NCBI GenBank assembly: GCA_937949745.1
Contig: CALECM010000080.1
Location: 1 to 6,643, forward strand
Length of the DNA stretch: 6,643 bases
Direction of reading: 5' to 3'
Origin: an uncultured Bacteroidales bacterium
Lineage (GTDB): Bacteria > Bacteroidota > Bacteroidia > Bacteroidales > WCHB1-69
The notes beneath the pieces were generated by a model. The model was not told the DNA's origin, did not search any database, and saw only the letters and a program-made list of their open reading frames with translations. Positions 1-6,643 of this stretch are shown here, in pieces (the stretch's first letter is position 1; the number at the start of each line of letters is the position of its first letter). Position numbers and translations under genes: made by a program.

Positions 1-1464
1 GGATATGGAAGCCGCATGGGTTTTTTCCCGGAATTCGATTTTGACCGGGTAAAATTTCCCCTTTTCGAGAAATATCCTGCTTTTGTATTCTTCCTGCGCA
101 GCCACCCGCATGGCTTCGGAATCCGTACTTTCCACTTCGGTTTCCCACAGATCCAATATTAAATTCCCGTCTATATAAAGTTTCATCCCGTCATCCGCGA
201 CTGCCGAAAAAACATACTCTCCGGTCAGGTCCGGACAGATATAGCCGCTCCAGTTTGCCGTAAAATGGTCTTCCACTATGGGATAACCGGGAGAATTCCG
301 AACCCAGTTAAAATCAATGCAGGTATCGATCCTTTCCAGCGACACCGGTTTATCTTCTCCGCTTTTAATCCATTTTGAAGCTCCATAAATGGCTTCGTTG
401 TTGATTTCGAACCAACGACCGAGATCAAGTAGTCTTTCCTGTTGTAGCAAAGGAATCTGCCCGTCGGCGCCAGGTCCTACGTTAATGATCAATCCGCCGC
501 CGTAAGCTACCGTCCGGGCAAAAAGCCGGATCAGTTCCGTGGAGGTCATATAAGCCGAAAGTTTCTCGTTGCGGTTAAGTCCGAATGAACGGCCGAGACC
601 TCGCACTTCAGCCCAGGGCCGGTCAGAGCTATAGCCGCCCGAACTATATTCAGGCGTTTTAAAACCGATATCGCTCCCTTCTCCCCACCGGTCATTGACG
701 ATGGCATCAGGCCCTACTTCATCGTAATACCAGGCAATAAGCTCTTTGGCATGCCAGTCTTCCGCAGTATTATACCATTCCCCATCCGTAAAAAGCACTT
801 CCGGTTTATAGTTCGTAATTACCTCTTTAAATTGCGGGATCATATGTTGTTGCACGTACCTGCCAATCGAATCGGGCGGATCCTGATACCAGTAATGTAA
901 AGGATTGTTCCATTCTGGCAAAGAGTAATAAATACCGAAACGGATATCCTTTTTCTCCACCGCTTTTTTAAGTTCACCGAGAATATCACGGTGAGGGCCG
1001 ACATCCACGCTATTCCATTGTGGCGCGTAACGACTGGGCCATAAACAGTATCCGTCATGGTGTTTGGATACGAGCACTATGTACCGGGCTCCCGCTTTCC
1101 TGAAAAGAGAAGCCCATTCGTCAGCATCAAAAAGTTCGGCTTTAAAAAGCGGCGCGAAATCCCGGTAAGTAAAATTTTCGCCGTAATTCTTTTTCATAAA
1201 ACCGGTCCGGGTTTTATCGCCTTTCTGCAACCCCAACAGATACCATTCACCGTAAGACTCCGGCCCTCCATAGGCTGGCACCGAATAAAGACCCCAATGG
1301 ATAAATATACCCAGTTTGGCCTCCCGGAACCACTCCGGATAAGGACGTTTTTGCAATGATGTCCAGGACAGAGTATCGGAAGAATACTGTCCGCAGAGCG
1401 GCAAAACTAAAGATAAAACCATCCCTAAAATTACAATCCGTAAGCAAGCAGAACGTATTTTCAT
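1..1464 (-). CDS. Secreted GH29 alpha-L-fucosidase with PA14-like domain (3' end off window)
   Basis: This is a partial gene of 488 codons with no stop before the left edge. The product should hydrolyse terminal alpha-L-fucose from host or plant glycans in the periplasm or at the cell surface. Residues 1 to about 26 form a signal peptide; the Cys in LPLCGQ lacks a proper lipobox, so signal peptidase I cleavage is more likely. The GH29 barrel shows FIHWGLYSVPAYGG (His56), KHHDGYCLW (135-142) and LFTDGEWYN, where Asp227 is the expected nucleophile. Glu272 in TPEY is a candidate acid/base, but that position varies in the family. GRSFGLNRNE (291-300) and GGGLIINVGPGADG (322-335) are also typical. 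From about residue 384 a PA14-like carbohydrate-binding domain begins, marked by TGEYVFSAVADDGMKLYIDG (414-433). The ATG at 1464 gives the full signal peptide; no Shine-Dalgarno sequence is visible. The gene starts 17 bp after the barrel gene's stop. Family assignment is firm; linkage specificity cannot be read. Confidence 0.95.
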   Translation of the reverse strand, partial: MKIRSACLRIVILGMVLSLVLPLCGQYSSDTLSWTSLQKRPYPEWFREAKLGIFIHWGLYSVPAYGGPESYGEWYLLGLQKGDKTRTGFMKKNYGENFTYRDFAPLFKAELFDADEWASLFRKAGARYIVLVSKHHDGYCLWPSRYAPQWNSVDVGPHRDILGELKKAVEKKDIRFGIYYSLPEWNNPLHYWYQDPPDSIGRYVQQHMIPQFKEVITNYKPEVLFTDGEWYNTAEDWHAKELIAWYYDEVGPDAIVNDRWGEGSDIGFKTPEYSSGGYSSDRPWAEVRGLGRSFGLNRNEKLSAYMTSTELIRLFARTVAYGGGLIINVGPGADGQIPLLQQERLLDLGRWFEINNEAIYGASKWIKSGEDKPVSLERIDTCIDFNWVRNSPGYPIVEDHFTANWSGYICPDLTGEYVFSAVADDGMKLYIDGNLILDLWETEVESTDSEAMRVAAQEEYKSRIFLEKGKFYPVKIEFREKTHAASIS

Positions 1465-1481
1465 GTAATGAATATTTGGTA

Positions 1482-2159
1482 TCAGAACGTTAAAATTCCT
1501 ATCCCCATTTTAAAACCCAGCCAATAAATGGAGCCTACCCTTCCCATTGATGACTCTTCATGGCTATGATATCCTTCTTTATGAATTGCAGCCCCCATTC
1601 CTTTAAAAGTTATGCCCAAAGATACACCAAAAGAGAGCCGTAGCCGGTTAAAAAAAAGGTAATCGTTTCCCATTTCAAATTTGGCGGCAGGTACGAACGC
1701 ATATTCTCCTTCAGGTTTTTCAAAATATTGCGGATGGAAAAAATCAAACTGGAATTTGACATAGGGACCCATCGGGGCCCTTGCATTATAGAAGTATTGT
1801 TTATAATATAATCCGTATCCGAATACATTAAACGGTACATATTCACTAGCCCCATATCCTTCCCAGTAATATCCGCCAGTTTGTTCATAATAATTATGGA
1901 AATACTGGGAATTGAATACATGTCCCGTGATACCGACAGTACCCTTCTTCCAGGCGATGATTTCAATATTGGGAGAAAAGATATAGTTGAATGCCAGATA
2001 TCCCTGACCGCCCCAGAAATTATGATTCAGATAAGAAGGAGAAACGACAATGTCAGCATTTATAAGGAAACGCCTGCCCATAAATCCGTTGTTCTGCCCC
2101 ATGGCAGTACCGGCTGACAAGTAAAAAAATAAAAAGAATATCAGTATATTTGTTTTCAT
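1482..2159 (-). CDS. Putative outer-membrane beta-barrel protein, 225 aa
   Basis: I do not recognise a named family. Residues 1-22 are a signal peptide, probably cut after AMGQ. The mature protein is rich in Gly, Tyr, Phe and Trp and shows alternating polar/hydrophobic strands typical of small Bacteroidota outer-membrane barrels. Examples are FLINADIVV (31-39), YLAFNYIF (54-61), FGYGLYYKQYF (113-123), APMGPYVKFQFDFF (128-141) and LRLSFGVSLGITF (173-185). The phrase 'APxGxYvkf' is common in such barrels. The chain ends in GIGILTF, and a C-terminal Phe on the last strand is the usual signal for barrel assembly. The ATG lies 2 bp after the TAG stop of the M48 peptidase gene, so translational coupling is likely. 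The sequence shows no enzymatic motif. The barrel call is an inference from composition and strand pattern; a periplasmic beta-rich protein is the alternative. Confidence 0.8.
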   Translation of the reverse strand: MKTNILIFFLFFYLSAGTAMGQNNGFMGRRFLINADIVVSPSYLNHNFWGGQGYLAFNYIFSPNIEIIAWKKGTVGITGHVFNSQYFHNYYEQTGGYYWEGYGASEYVPFNVFGYGLYYKQYFYNARAPMGPYVKFQFDFFHPQYFEKPEGEYAFVPAAKFEMGNDYLFFNRLRLSFGVSLGITFKGMGAAIHKEGYHSHEESSMGRVGSIYWLGFKMGIGILTF

Positions 2160-2161
2160 AA

Positions 2162-4297
2162 CTATTTCTCTTTCCTGACTTTATAAAACGAATCATAAAT
2201 GAACGAATCGATATACGCTTCTTTCATGGCGCTTCTCGCCTGCAGCCTGTTATCCATAAGGGTTTTTCCCGTTTTAAGATCTCCGACATAAAAAAAGACC
2301 TGGCTAAGATATCTTGGCAATGCGAAAGAAGTAATTACTCCGGGCAGGGTAATTAATGAAATGGCAGGATAAAATATAAGTGAAGTTATTTTCCCGCCGG
2401 TGATAAAAGAGATGGGTTCCGTGTATACCAAAATAAAATTGATCTTGTCGAAACCGGTTTCGGCAGTAAGTTCTTCCATATTCCGGCAATTATAAAGGAC
2501 CATTTCGGTAGAACCTGCAAAAATAAATTCCGCTTTCCATGATTGTAAACTGCAATAAATATTGTACTCTTCCGTATCGAAACCGCTTATTTTTCCCGAG
2601 GAATAAAAAAGATAATCATAATCTAGCTTGTTTAAAGAATACCGGATGGTGTTGTCAAGTTTCAATCTTTGATGATGCCTCCTCGCAAATTCACGGTCGA
2701 TGCTTTTAGTATCCTTTCCTTTCATGTAGGTATGTAATACCGGGCGTAAGGCAACCAGAGAATCCAGTTGTACGGATTTAGGTTTATCCTGTAATATGAT
2801 CTTGATATCCCGGTCTTCCTTTTCGCGTTCTATTTCATCCAACAGAGCCATGAATTCCGCATCCTGCCGTAAATCGACCAGCATATAGTTAGCGGTTTTG
2901 AATTTTTCATCCGGTTTAATTTTATTTTTCGAAGCAGCATTTTGCTTTCTGATCCTTTGGTATTTGTTTCCTTGAAGGAGTGTGGAATCCTGATCTGGAA
3001 GATCCTCCTTTATTTCATCCGGATTACTGTTCATGTAATAGTCGGAGAAATCCGTATATTTCATTTTATTAGTTAAAACCAGATCTTTGGCCGCATCCCG
3101 GCACATGAGGATAATAAAGTTATTATCCGGCTCTTTTTTATGGATTTCCCAAAGGAATCGTAAAGCCAGCAGATTTAATTCCTGTCGGGAGAGCTTACTC
3201 AGGAAATGATTTACCTGTTGCTTTTCTCCTTCGATATTCTTGAACGGTTCCACTACCTTACTAAAATTCGAATTCAGTTTATGTTTGGATAATCCATATA
3301 GAGCGGAAGCCATCGCGATATCCAGGAAGCGGTTATCGGGATACAGATATTGAAGATAATAGATGTTATAAACCGCATCGGCATATTCGTGCTCGGTAAG
3401 AAAAGTATTGATACATTCGAAGCGGGCCAATTTTCTGATTTCATCAAAAAGTTCTTCGGATTGGACGAAAATTTTCCTTCCTTCATTATCGACATTGGAA
3501 ATAAAACGCATGGCATTTTCCCGTCTCTTTTTTATATTCGGATGTGTACGAAGCGTATCGATATAATCGTCCCGGCTTCTGATAGGAGTCGTTGTTGTAA
3601 GGAAATAATTATCCGGGAACTGGTAAAATTCCGTTTCAAAATAACCCCGCCTGAATGTGATTTCATCGAACGGTAAATAATTATATTGAAGCACATCAAA
3701 AACCCCGTCGATGACAGAATAACTATAAGGGGAATTTTTAAAATATCTTTCCAGAGCAAGTCTGTCCGCTTCATTCTCCATTTCACGGGATCTGGTGGTA
3801 TAGGATAAAACAGCTTCTTTTAACGATTTGGATTTATCCCGGTCACGCTGTTGTTTCTGCTGGTAAGAATGCTTTTCCGCGTAATGGGCGATTTCATGGG
3901 CCAGGATAAAAGCCAGTTCGCCTTCATTGGTCACCTGGGCGATCAATCCCATATTCACGAAAATCATTCCGGTGGGAGAAGCGTAAGCATTTACTTCCGT
4001 AGATTTCACCACATAGGCTCTCACTTCTTTTTGCAGACCCGGATATTCAGCCAATAGATTATCCATAATGCGGTCGATATACTGATTGACCGCACTGCCG
4101 TACACCAGTTGTCCGCTCTGGAAAAGATCCTGCAGGTAAAGATAATCGGCATTCTTAATATTTCCCTCCATGATCATTTTGAAATCCGCGGGAATCGGTC
4201 CTTCCGATTGGATTCCTGTAAAATCGCCTGACGGAATTTGGGCATTTATTATATTGGCCGTTATGTAAAAAAACAAAAAATAAAATAACTTTTTCAT
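2162..4297 (-). CDS. Exported M48-family zinc metalloprotease with long C-terminal extension, 711 aa
   Basis: Residues 1-20 are a signal peptide ending in INAQ. The M48 peptidase domain spans about residues 60-270. It shows the substrate-cleft segment NAYASPTGMIFVNMGLI (103-119) and the HExxH zinc site HEIAH (134-138, with Glu135 as catalytic base). The downstream ligand Glu174 and Asp178 lie in ENEADRLAL, and THPNIKKRREN (251-261) has His252 placed like the C-terminal histidine of BepA-type enzymes. All catalytic residues appear intact. Residues 280-410 look helical, with segments such as EYADAVYNIYYLQYLYPDNR, and may be TPR-like. A charged linker follows (about 425-465). Residues 470-711 form a region I cannot assign, including a hydrophobic stretch at 637-660 and FFYVGDLKTGK (668-678). 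The lack of early transmembrane helices separates it from HtpX. Expected location is the periplasm or outer-membrane inner face. A role in envelope protein quality control is inferred from BepA-like relatives and the adjacent barrel gene. Confidence 0.92.
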   Translation of the reverse strand: MKKLFYFLFFYITANIINAQIPSGDFTGIQSEGPIPADFKMIMEGNIKNADYLYLQDLFQSGQLVYGSAVNQYIDRIMDNLLAEYPGLQKEVRAYVVKSTEVNAYASPTGMIFVNMGLIAQVTNEGELAFILAHEIAHYAEKHSYQQKQQRDRDKSKSLKEAVLSYTTRSREMENEADRLALERYFKNSPYSYSVIDGVFDVLQYNYLPFDEITFRRGYFETEFYQFPDNYFLTTTTPIRSRDDYIDTLRTHPNIKKRRENAMRFISNVDNEGRKIFVQSEELFDEIRKLARFECINTFLTEHEYADAVYNIYYLQYLYPDNRFLDIAMASALYGLSKHKLNSNFSKVVEPFKNIEGEKQQVNHFLSKLSRQELNLLALRFLWEIHKKEPDNNFIILMCRDAAKDLVLTNKMKYTDFSDYYMNSNPDEIKEDLPDQDSTLLQGNKYQRIRKQNAASKNKIKPDEKFKTANYMLVDLRQDAEFMALLDEIEREKEDRDIKIILQDKPKSVQLDSLVALRPVLHTYMKGKDTKSIDREFARRHHQRLKLDNTIRYSLNKLDYDYLFYSSGKISGFDTEEYNIYCSLQSWKAEFIFAGSTEMVLYNCRNMEELTAETGFDKINFILVYTEPISFITGGKITSLIFYPAISLITLPGVITSFALPRYLSQVFFYVGDLKTGKTLMDNRLQARSAMKEAYIDSFIYDSFYKVRKEK

Positions 4298-4333
4298 GAG
4301 ATCGTAATTTCTCTATCTGTCCAAATAATAAAT

Positions 4334-4377
4334 AAGTATGTTCCCGGTTAACCTTATCTTGATCCGGAAACATACTT
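4334..4377 (-). terminator. Strong hairpin between the 511-aa gene and the M48 gene; likely terminator
   Basis: Arms 4334-4347 and 4364-4377 are inverted repeats of 14 bp around a 16-nt loop. The one imperfect position (C4343 against A4368 on the plus strand) becomes a G-U pair in minus-strand RNA, so the stem is fully paired only in that transcript. It begins about 41 nt after the stop of the 511-aa gene and is followed by an A/U-rich tract (TATTTATTATTTGG) rather than a clean U run. An intrinsic terminator is the simplest reading. Alternatives are an mRNA-stabilising 3' hairpin, or a leader structure of the M48 message, whose start lies 36 nt further on. Confidence 0.55.
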
Positions 4378-4418
4378 TAATATTTTATATTATTCGCTTG
4401 CGATTAATGCTATTCGGA

Positions 4419-5954
4419 TCAGAATGTAAGTTTATTGAGCGTCAATTCCTTCTTTTTCACAAAAGATAAAATGGCCTCGGATTCTGTATTATATATGAAA
4501 TCGTAGAATAATAAAGATGTAGTATCGTATCTGTTGATGACCTTTTTTGCCGGTTGTCCACCTTCGGCTACTTTCGCGAGTACGGTACAACTTTTTTTCT
4601 TCTTAGCATGATTATAGAATTTCAGCTCTTTGGAATTTCCCTGATAATTATCAACATTATCGTTATAAACTACATATACATCGTTATCCTTAGAGAAAGC
4701 CCGGAAAGAAATACCTAATCTTTTTGTATCGGATATATATTTCGGAGAAGCCGCAATCTGATATTTGGGGATTACGGAAGTTTCGACCTCTTCCCCGTCA
4801 TGGTTAAAGGAATGACAGAAAATATCTTTCCGATGGTAACTATAACTTACCATACCTTTATTGTCCGTAACTCTGATTACTAAAGCCTGCTCACCAACCA
4901 GCACCACGTTTCCGTTATCCAGTTCATGCAGGGAATGACATAACAGATTAAAACTTGAATTTCTTTGCCGGTTACCCAGGGGATTAAACCTTTTTTCGTT
5001 TTCCACCAGAGAACCCAGGTGACGGTTAAATTCATGAAATTCTTTAGTTTCAGGATTATATATTAAGGAAAAAAGTCCGGTTTCATGTTCTTTACGCGTA
5101 CCGCCGGAACTGAAATATCCGGCAAAAAAGACATTTCCATTACTAGTTAATTTCATAGTCATATTGCTTACCGCGCCAAATGAGAGAGGATGAGTTTCCA
5201 TATCCATTTCATTTTCCGAAATGGTAATTACATGCATTCTTTCATCAGAAGAATGAGTTCCCCTCGGATTGAGCGTATAGGAACTTACGCCCATTATTAC
5301 TTTACCCTCGTTGGATACTTCCACATTGGCTATATCAAAAGTTTGGCCGTCAAATTTAGGCATTTGGGTTGATCCCCATTGCACTTCACCTTCTTCATCC
5401 ATTAGCATGGTATAAATACCTTTAAATTCTTTCTTCCTGTTAGTGATCAATAAAGTAAAGGAATGTTTCGTATTATCTTCCGAATGAGCGGCATAATAAT
5501 ATTTTCCATCCCTTACAGACAATTCGAAGCTTGCCAGTTTTTCCGGATCAAAGGCTAATTGATGGGATTCCTTATCCAGGATACACTTATATATAACAAA
5601 TTCATCGCTTTTTTTATCAAAAGAAGAATATAATGCGATCACTTGATTATCGTTTTCAAAAGAGGTGAGGTATCTATATTCCAAAGGAACCTTAAAAGAA
5701 ACTTTTTGAATAGAATTTATTCCGTCATTGATCCGGATTAAGGCAGCGTTACTGCCATCTTTCCCCATTTCTTTTCTATTTCCATATTGAGGATACAGGA
5801 TTCCGGAAAATCCATCATCCGCAGAGAGAAAGATCTTTATTCCCGGAGGCCAGGAATTGGCAAACTGGTACGATACTCCTGTCGTTGAAAGTTGTTGGGC
5901 GGAGAGGTTATTCACCATAAAAACGACCAACAAAATGGATAAAAATGTTTTCAT
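4419..5954 (-). CDS. Exported protein of unknown function with beta-propeller-like repeats, 511 aa
   Basis: I do not recognise the family. Residues 1-20 are a signal peptide ending in LSAQ, so the product is exported. No transmembrane segment or enzymatic motif is visible afterwards. A blade-like pattern, roughly 'L-x-N-G-x-V-x-x-x-G', recurs: VSNEGKVIMGV (213-223), LTSNGNVFFAGY (269-280), LDNGNVVLVGE (345-355). Looser forms occur at FENDNQVIALY (99-109) and FSKDNDVYVVYND (420-432). This suggests a beta-propeller or related all-beta repeat fold, commonly used for binding. A basic KKKKS run sits at 451-455. The last residues, LTLNKLTF, end in Phe like the barrel encoded downstream. The gene is single-frame and intact. 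The ATG at 5954 gives the complete signal peptide; the upstream leader is A/T-rich without a Shine-Dalgarno sequence. It lies 121 bp and a hairpin upstream of the M48 gene, so it may be a separate transcription unit. The gene call is sure; the fold is inference. Confidence 0.85.
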   Translation of the reverse strand: MKTFLSILLVVFMVNNLSAQQLSTTGVSYQFANSWPPGIKIFLSADDGFSGILYPQYGNRKEMGKDGSNAALIRINDGINSIQKVSFKVPLEYRYLTSFENDNQVIALYSSFDKKSDEFVIYKCILDKESHQLAFDPEKLASFELSVRDGKYYYAAHSEDNTKHSFTLLITNRKKEFKGIYTMLMDEEGEVQWGSTQMPKFDGQTFDIANVEVSNEGKVIMGVSSYTLNPRGTHSSDERMHVITISENEMDMETHPLSFGAVSNMTMKLTSNGNVFFAGYFSSGGTRKEHETGLFSLIYNPETKEFHEFNRHLGSLVENEKRFNPLGNRQRNSSFNLLCHSLHELDNGNVVLVGEQALVIRVTDNKGMVSYSYHRKDIFCHSFNHDGEEVETSVIPKYQIAASPKYISDTKRLGISFRAFSKDNDVYVVYNDNVDNYQGNSKELKFYNHAKKKKSCTVLAKVAEGGQPAKKVINRYDTTSLLFYDFIYNTESEAILSFVKKKELTLNKLTF

Positions 5955-5986
5955 AATGTTTTGGTTAAGATAAAAATAAGTAGGTT

Positions 5987-6005
5987 AAATCTCTTTTTTA
6001 GATTT
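5987..6005. repeat. Short AT-rich inverted repeat in divergent intergenic region
   Basis: AAATCT (5987-5992) and AGATTT (6000-6005) are perfect inverted repeats around a 7-nt T-rich loop. The symmetry extends by TTA/TAA with one bulged T. The repeat falls just downstream of the minus-strand promoter candidate, near the expected 5' end of the 511-aa gene's message. It could be a small leader hairpin or an operator, but in A/T-rich DNA it may be chance. Confidence 0.25.
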
Positions 6006-6012
6006 TAATATG

Positions 6013-6039
6013 CAAAGATAGAAAAAATAGCTAAACAAA
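6013..6039 (-). promoter_or_regulatory. Candidate Bacteroidota-type promoter for the 511-aa gene
   Basis: On the minus strand, 6020-6013 reads TATCTTTG, an exact match to the Bacteroidota -7 consensus TAnnTTTG. A TTTG lies upstream at 6039-6036, but the spacing is 15 nt, shorter than the usual 19 or so, so the -33 element is doubtful. Transcription would start near 6007, leaving a leader of about 50 nt before the ATG at 5954. Confidence 0.5.
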
Positions 6040-6051
6040 ATAATCTCTTAC

Positions 6052-6080
6052 TTGTTATCATTTACGTATTTATAATTTTA
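6052..6080 (+). promoter_or_regulatory. Weak candidate promoter for the plus-strand coiled-coil gene
   Basis: TTG at 6052-6054 is followed after 18 nt by TAATTTTA (6073-6080), which matches TAnnTTTG in all but the last base. The start of transcription would lie only about 10 nt before the ATG at 6095. Both elements are common in A/T-rich DNA, so support is modest. Confidence 0.3.
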
Positions 6081-6094
6081 AAAAAGATAATAAT

Positions 6095-6643
6095 ATGAAA
6101 AAAGTAACTTTATTAATTTCAATGGTGTGCTTTTTAACTGCAACTGCTTTTTGCCAGAGAGCTCAGGAAGAAACAGTTACAGTTGACAAAACCAATCTGC
6201 CAGGATTTACCCTTACTTTCACGGACATTGATCAGAAAATCATTTCCGATGCCATGCAGGACAGATTAAGTAATAAGGCGGGATTGAAAAGTAGCCGTTC
6301 AAGCGGTTATACGGCTTATATTAACCAGCCTTTCCCGGAATTCGGAAATGCACACTATGACATTTATTATAAAGTAGAAAAAGCAGGAAACAGGAATAGT
6401 AAAATTTCAGTTCTTTATTTTGTGGTAACAAAAGGAAACCTGAATCCGATTACGACTTCGGCAGACGGCCAGGTTGTGGAAAATATTAAAAATTTCTTAA
6501 ATAATTTCGTAGATTATGCTAAGGCCTATGATACCCAAAATAATCTCAGCAATATGAATAAGGAATTGGAAAAACAACAAAAGAACCACGATAAATTAGT
6601 ATCCAAACAGGAAAAATTGCAAAAACAGGCAGAAGATATGCAG
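6095..6643 (+). CDS. Exported protein of unknown function with C-terminal coiled coil (3' end off window)
   Basis: The first 183 codons are present and the frame is open to the right edge. Residues 1 to about 21 are a signal peptide (MKKVTLLISMVCFLTATAFCQ); the Cys20 context TAFC is not a good lipobox, so a lipoprotein is unlikely. Residues about 35-145 look like a small alpha/beta domain: FTLTFTDIDQKIISDAMQDR (38-57), AHYDIYYKVEK (86-96), then KISVLYFVVTKGN (103-115) and a helix VVENIKNFLNNFVDYAK (127-143). From about 148 onward the sequence is a charged, Gln/Lys/Glu-rich heptad-like coiled coil (KELEKQQKNHDKLVSKQEKL) that continues off the window. I cannot assign a family or function. The ATG at 6095 gives an intact signal peptide; there is no Shine-Dalgarno sequence, and the leader is A-rich. 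The gene is divergent from the 511-aa gene across 140 bp, so the two could share regulation. Confidence 0.85.
   Translation, partial: MKKVTLLISMVCFLTATAFCQRAQEETVTVDKTNLPGFTLTFTDIDQKIISDAMQDRLSNKAGLKSSRSSGYTAYINQPFPEFGNAHYDIYYKVEKAGNRNSKISVLYFVVTKGNLNPITTSADGQVVENIKNFLNNFVDYAKAYDTQNNLSNMNKELEKQQKNHDKLVSKQEKLQKQAEDMQ

Noticed and set aside
840..1359. Open frames at 840-1058 (minus) and 1057-1359 (plus) inside the fucosidase region
   Set aside because: They lie within the GH29 coding frame, whose motifs run uninterrupted through this stretch, and their translations have no family-like features.
1387..1464. Possible lipoprotein signal on the fucosidase (Cys24 in LPLC)
   Set aside because: Pro at -2 and Leu at -1 do not fit the lipobox; ordinary signal peptidase cleavage fits better.
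1610..2117. Overlapping frames at 1610-1966 (minus) and 1881-2117 (plus) within the barrel gene
   Set aside because: The 225-aa frame has a signal peptide, a strand pattern and a coupled start; the alternatives have none of these.
3350..4057. Plus-strand open frames opposite the M48 peptidase gene
   Set aside because: The minus-strand frame carries the conserved HEIAH and ENEAD motifs; the antisense translations look like shadows.
4394..4403. Small palindrome TCGC-TT-GCGA after the 511-aa gene
   Set aside because: The stem is only 4 bp with a 2-nt loop and the flanking bases do not pair, so it is too weak to call.
6095..6160. Possible lipoprotein signal on the plus-strand protein (Cys20 in TAFC)
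   Set aside because: Phe at -1 and Thr at -3 do not fit a lipobox; cleavage near FCQ resembles its neighbours.
1..6643. Mobile element, CRISPR array, tRNA or rRNA
   Set aside because: I saw no transposase or integrase motif, no regularly spaced repeats and no RNA-gene signature; coding sequence fills nearly the whole window.

Overview
The window most likely comes from a Bacteroidota genome, probably Bacteroidales. The evidence is moderate-to-low G+C, no clear Shine-Dalgarno sequences before the starts, export signals ending in '-AQ' or '-GQ', a TAnnTTTG-type promoter element, and a GH29 fucosidase beside secreted and outer-membrane proteins of unknown function. I cannot name a genus. No RNA gene, CRISPR array, insertion sequence or integrase is visible.

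Layout, left to right. Positions 1-1464 (minus strand) hold the first 488 codons of a secreted GH29 alpha-L-fucosidase whose catalytic domain is followed by a PA14-like domain; the 3' end lies off the left edge. Positions 1482-2159 (minus) encode a 225-residue putative outer-membrane beta-barrel. Positions 2162-4297 (minus) encode a 711-residue exported M48-family zinc metalloprotease with a long, unassigned C-terminal region. A 121-bp gap (4298-4418) contains a strong hairpin. Positions 4419-5954 (minus) encode a 511-residue exported protein of unknown function with beta-propeller-like repeats. A 140-bp divergent intergenic region (5955-6094) carries promoter-like elements. Positions 6095-6643 (plus) hold the first 183 codons of an exported protein of unknown function that enters a coiled coil at the right edge.

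How the genes may work together. All five products carry N-terminal export signals, so the window encodes cell-envelope or periplasmic functions. The peptidase and barrel genes are 2 bp apart and are probably translated from one message. M48 enzymes such as BepA act in outer-membrane protein quality control, so an envelope partnership between the two is plausible but unproven. The fucosidase follows the barrel by 17 bp and may be co-transcribed, but it looks more G+C-rich and its sugar-harvesting role has no obvious link to the others. The hairpin probably separates the 511-residue gene from the peptidase/barrel/fucosidase unit, or regulates read-through into it.
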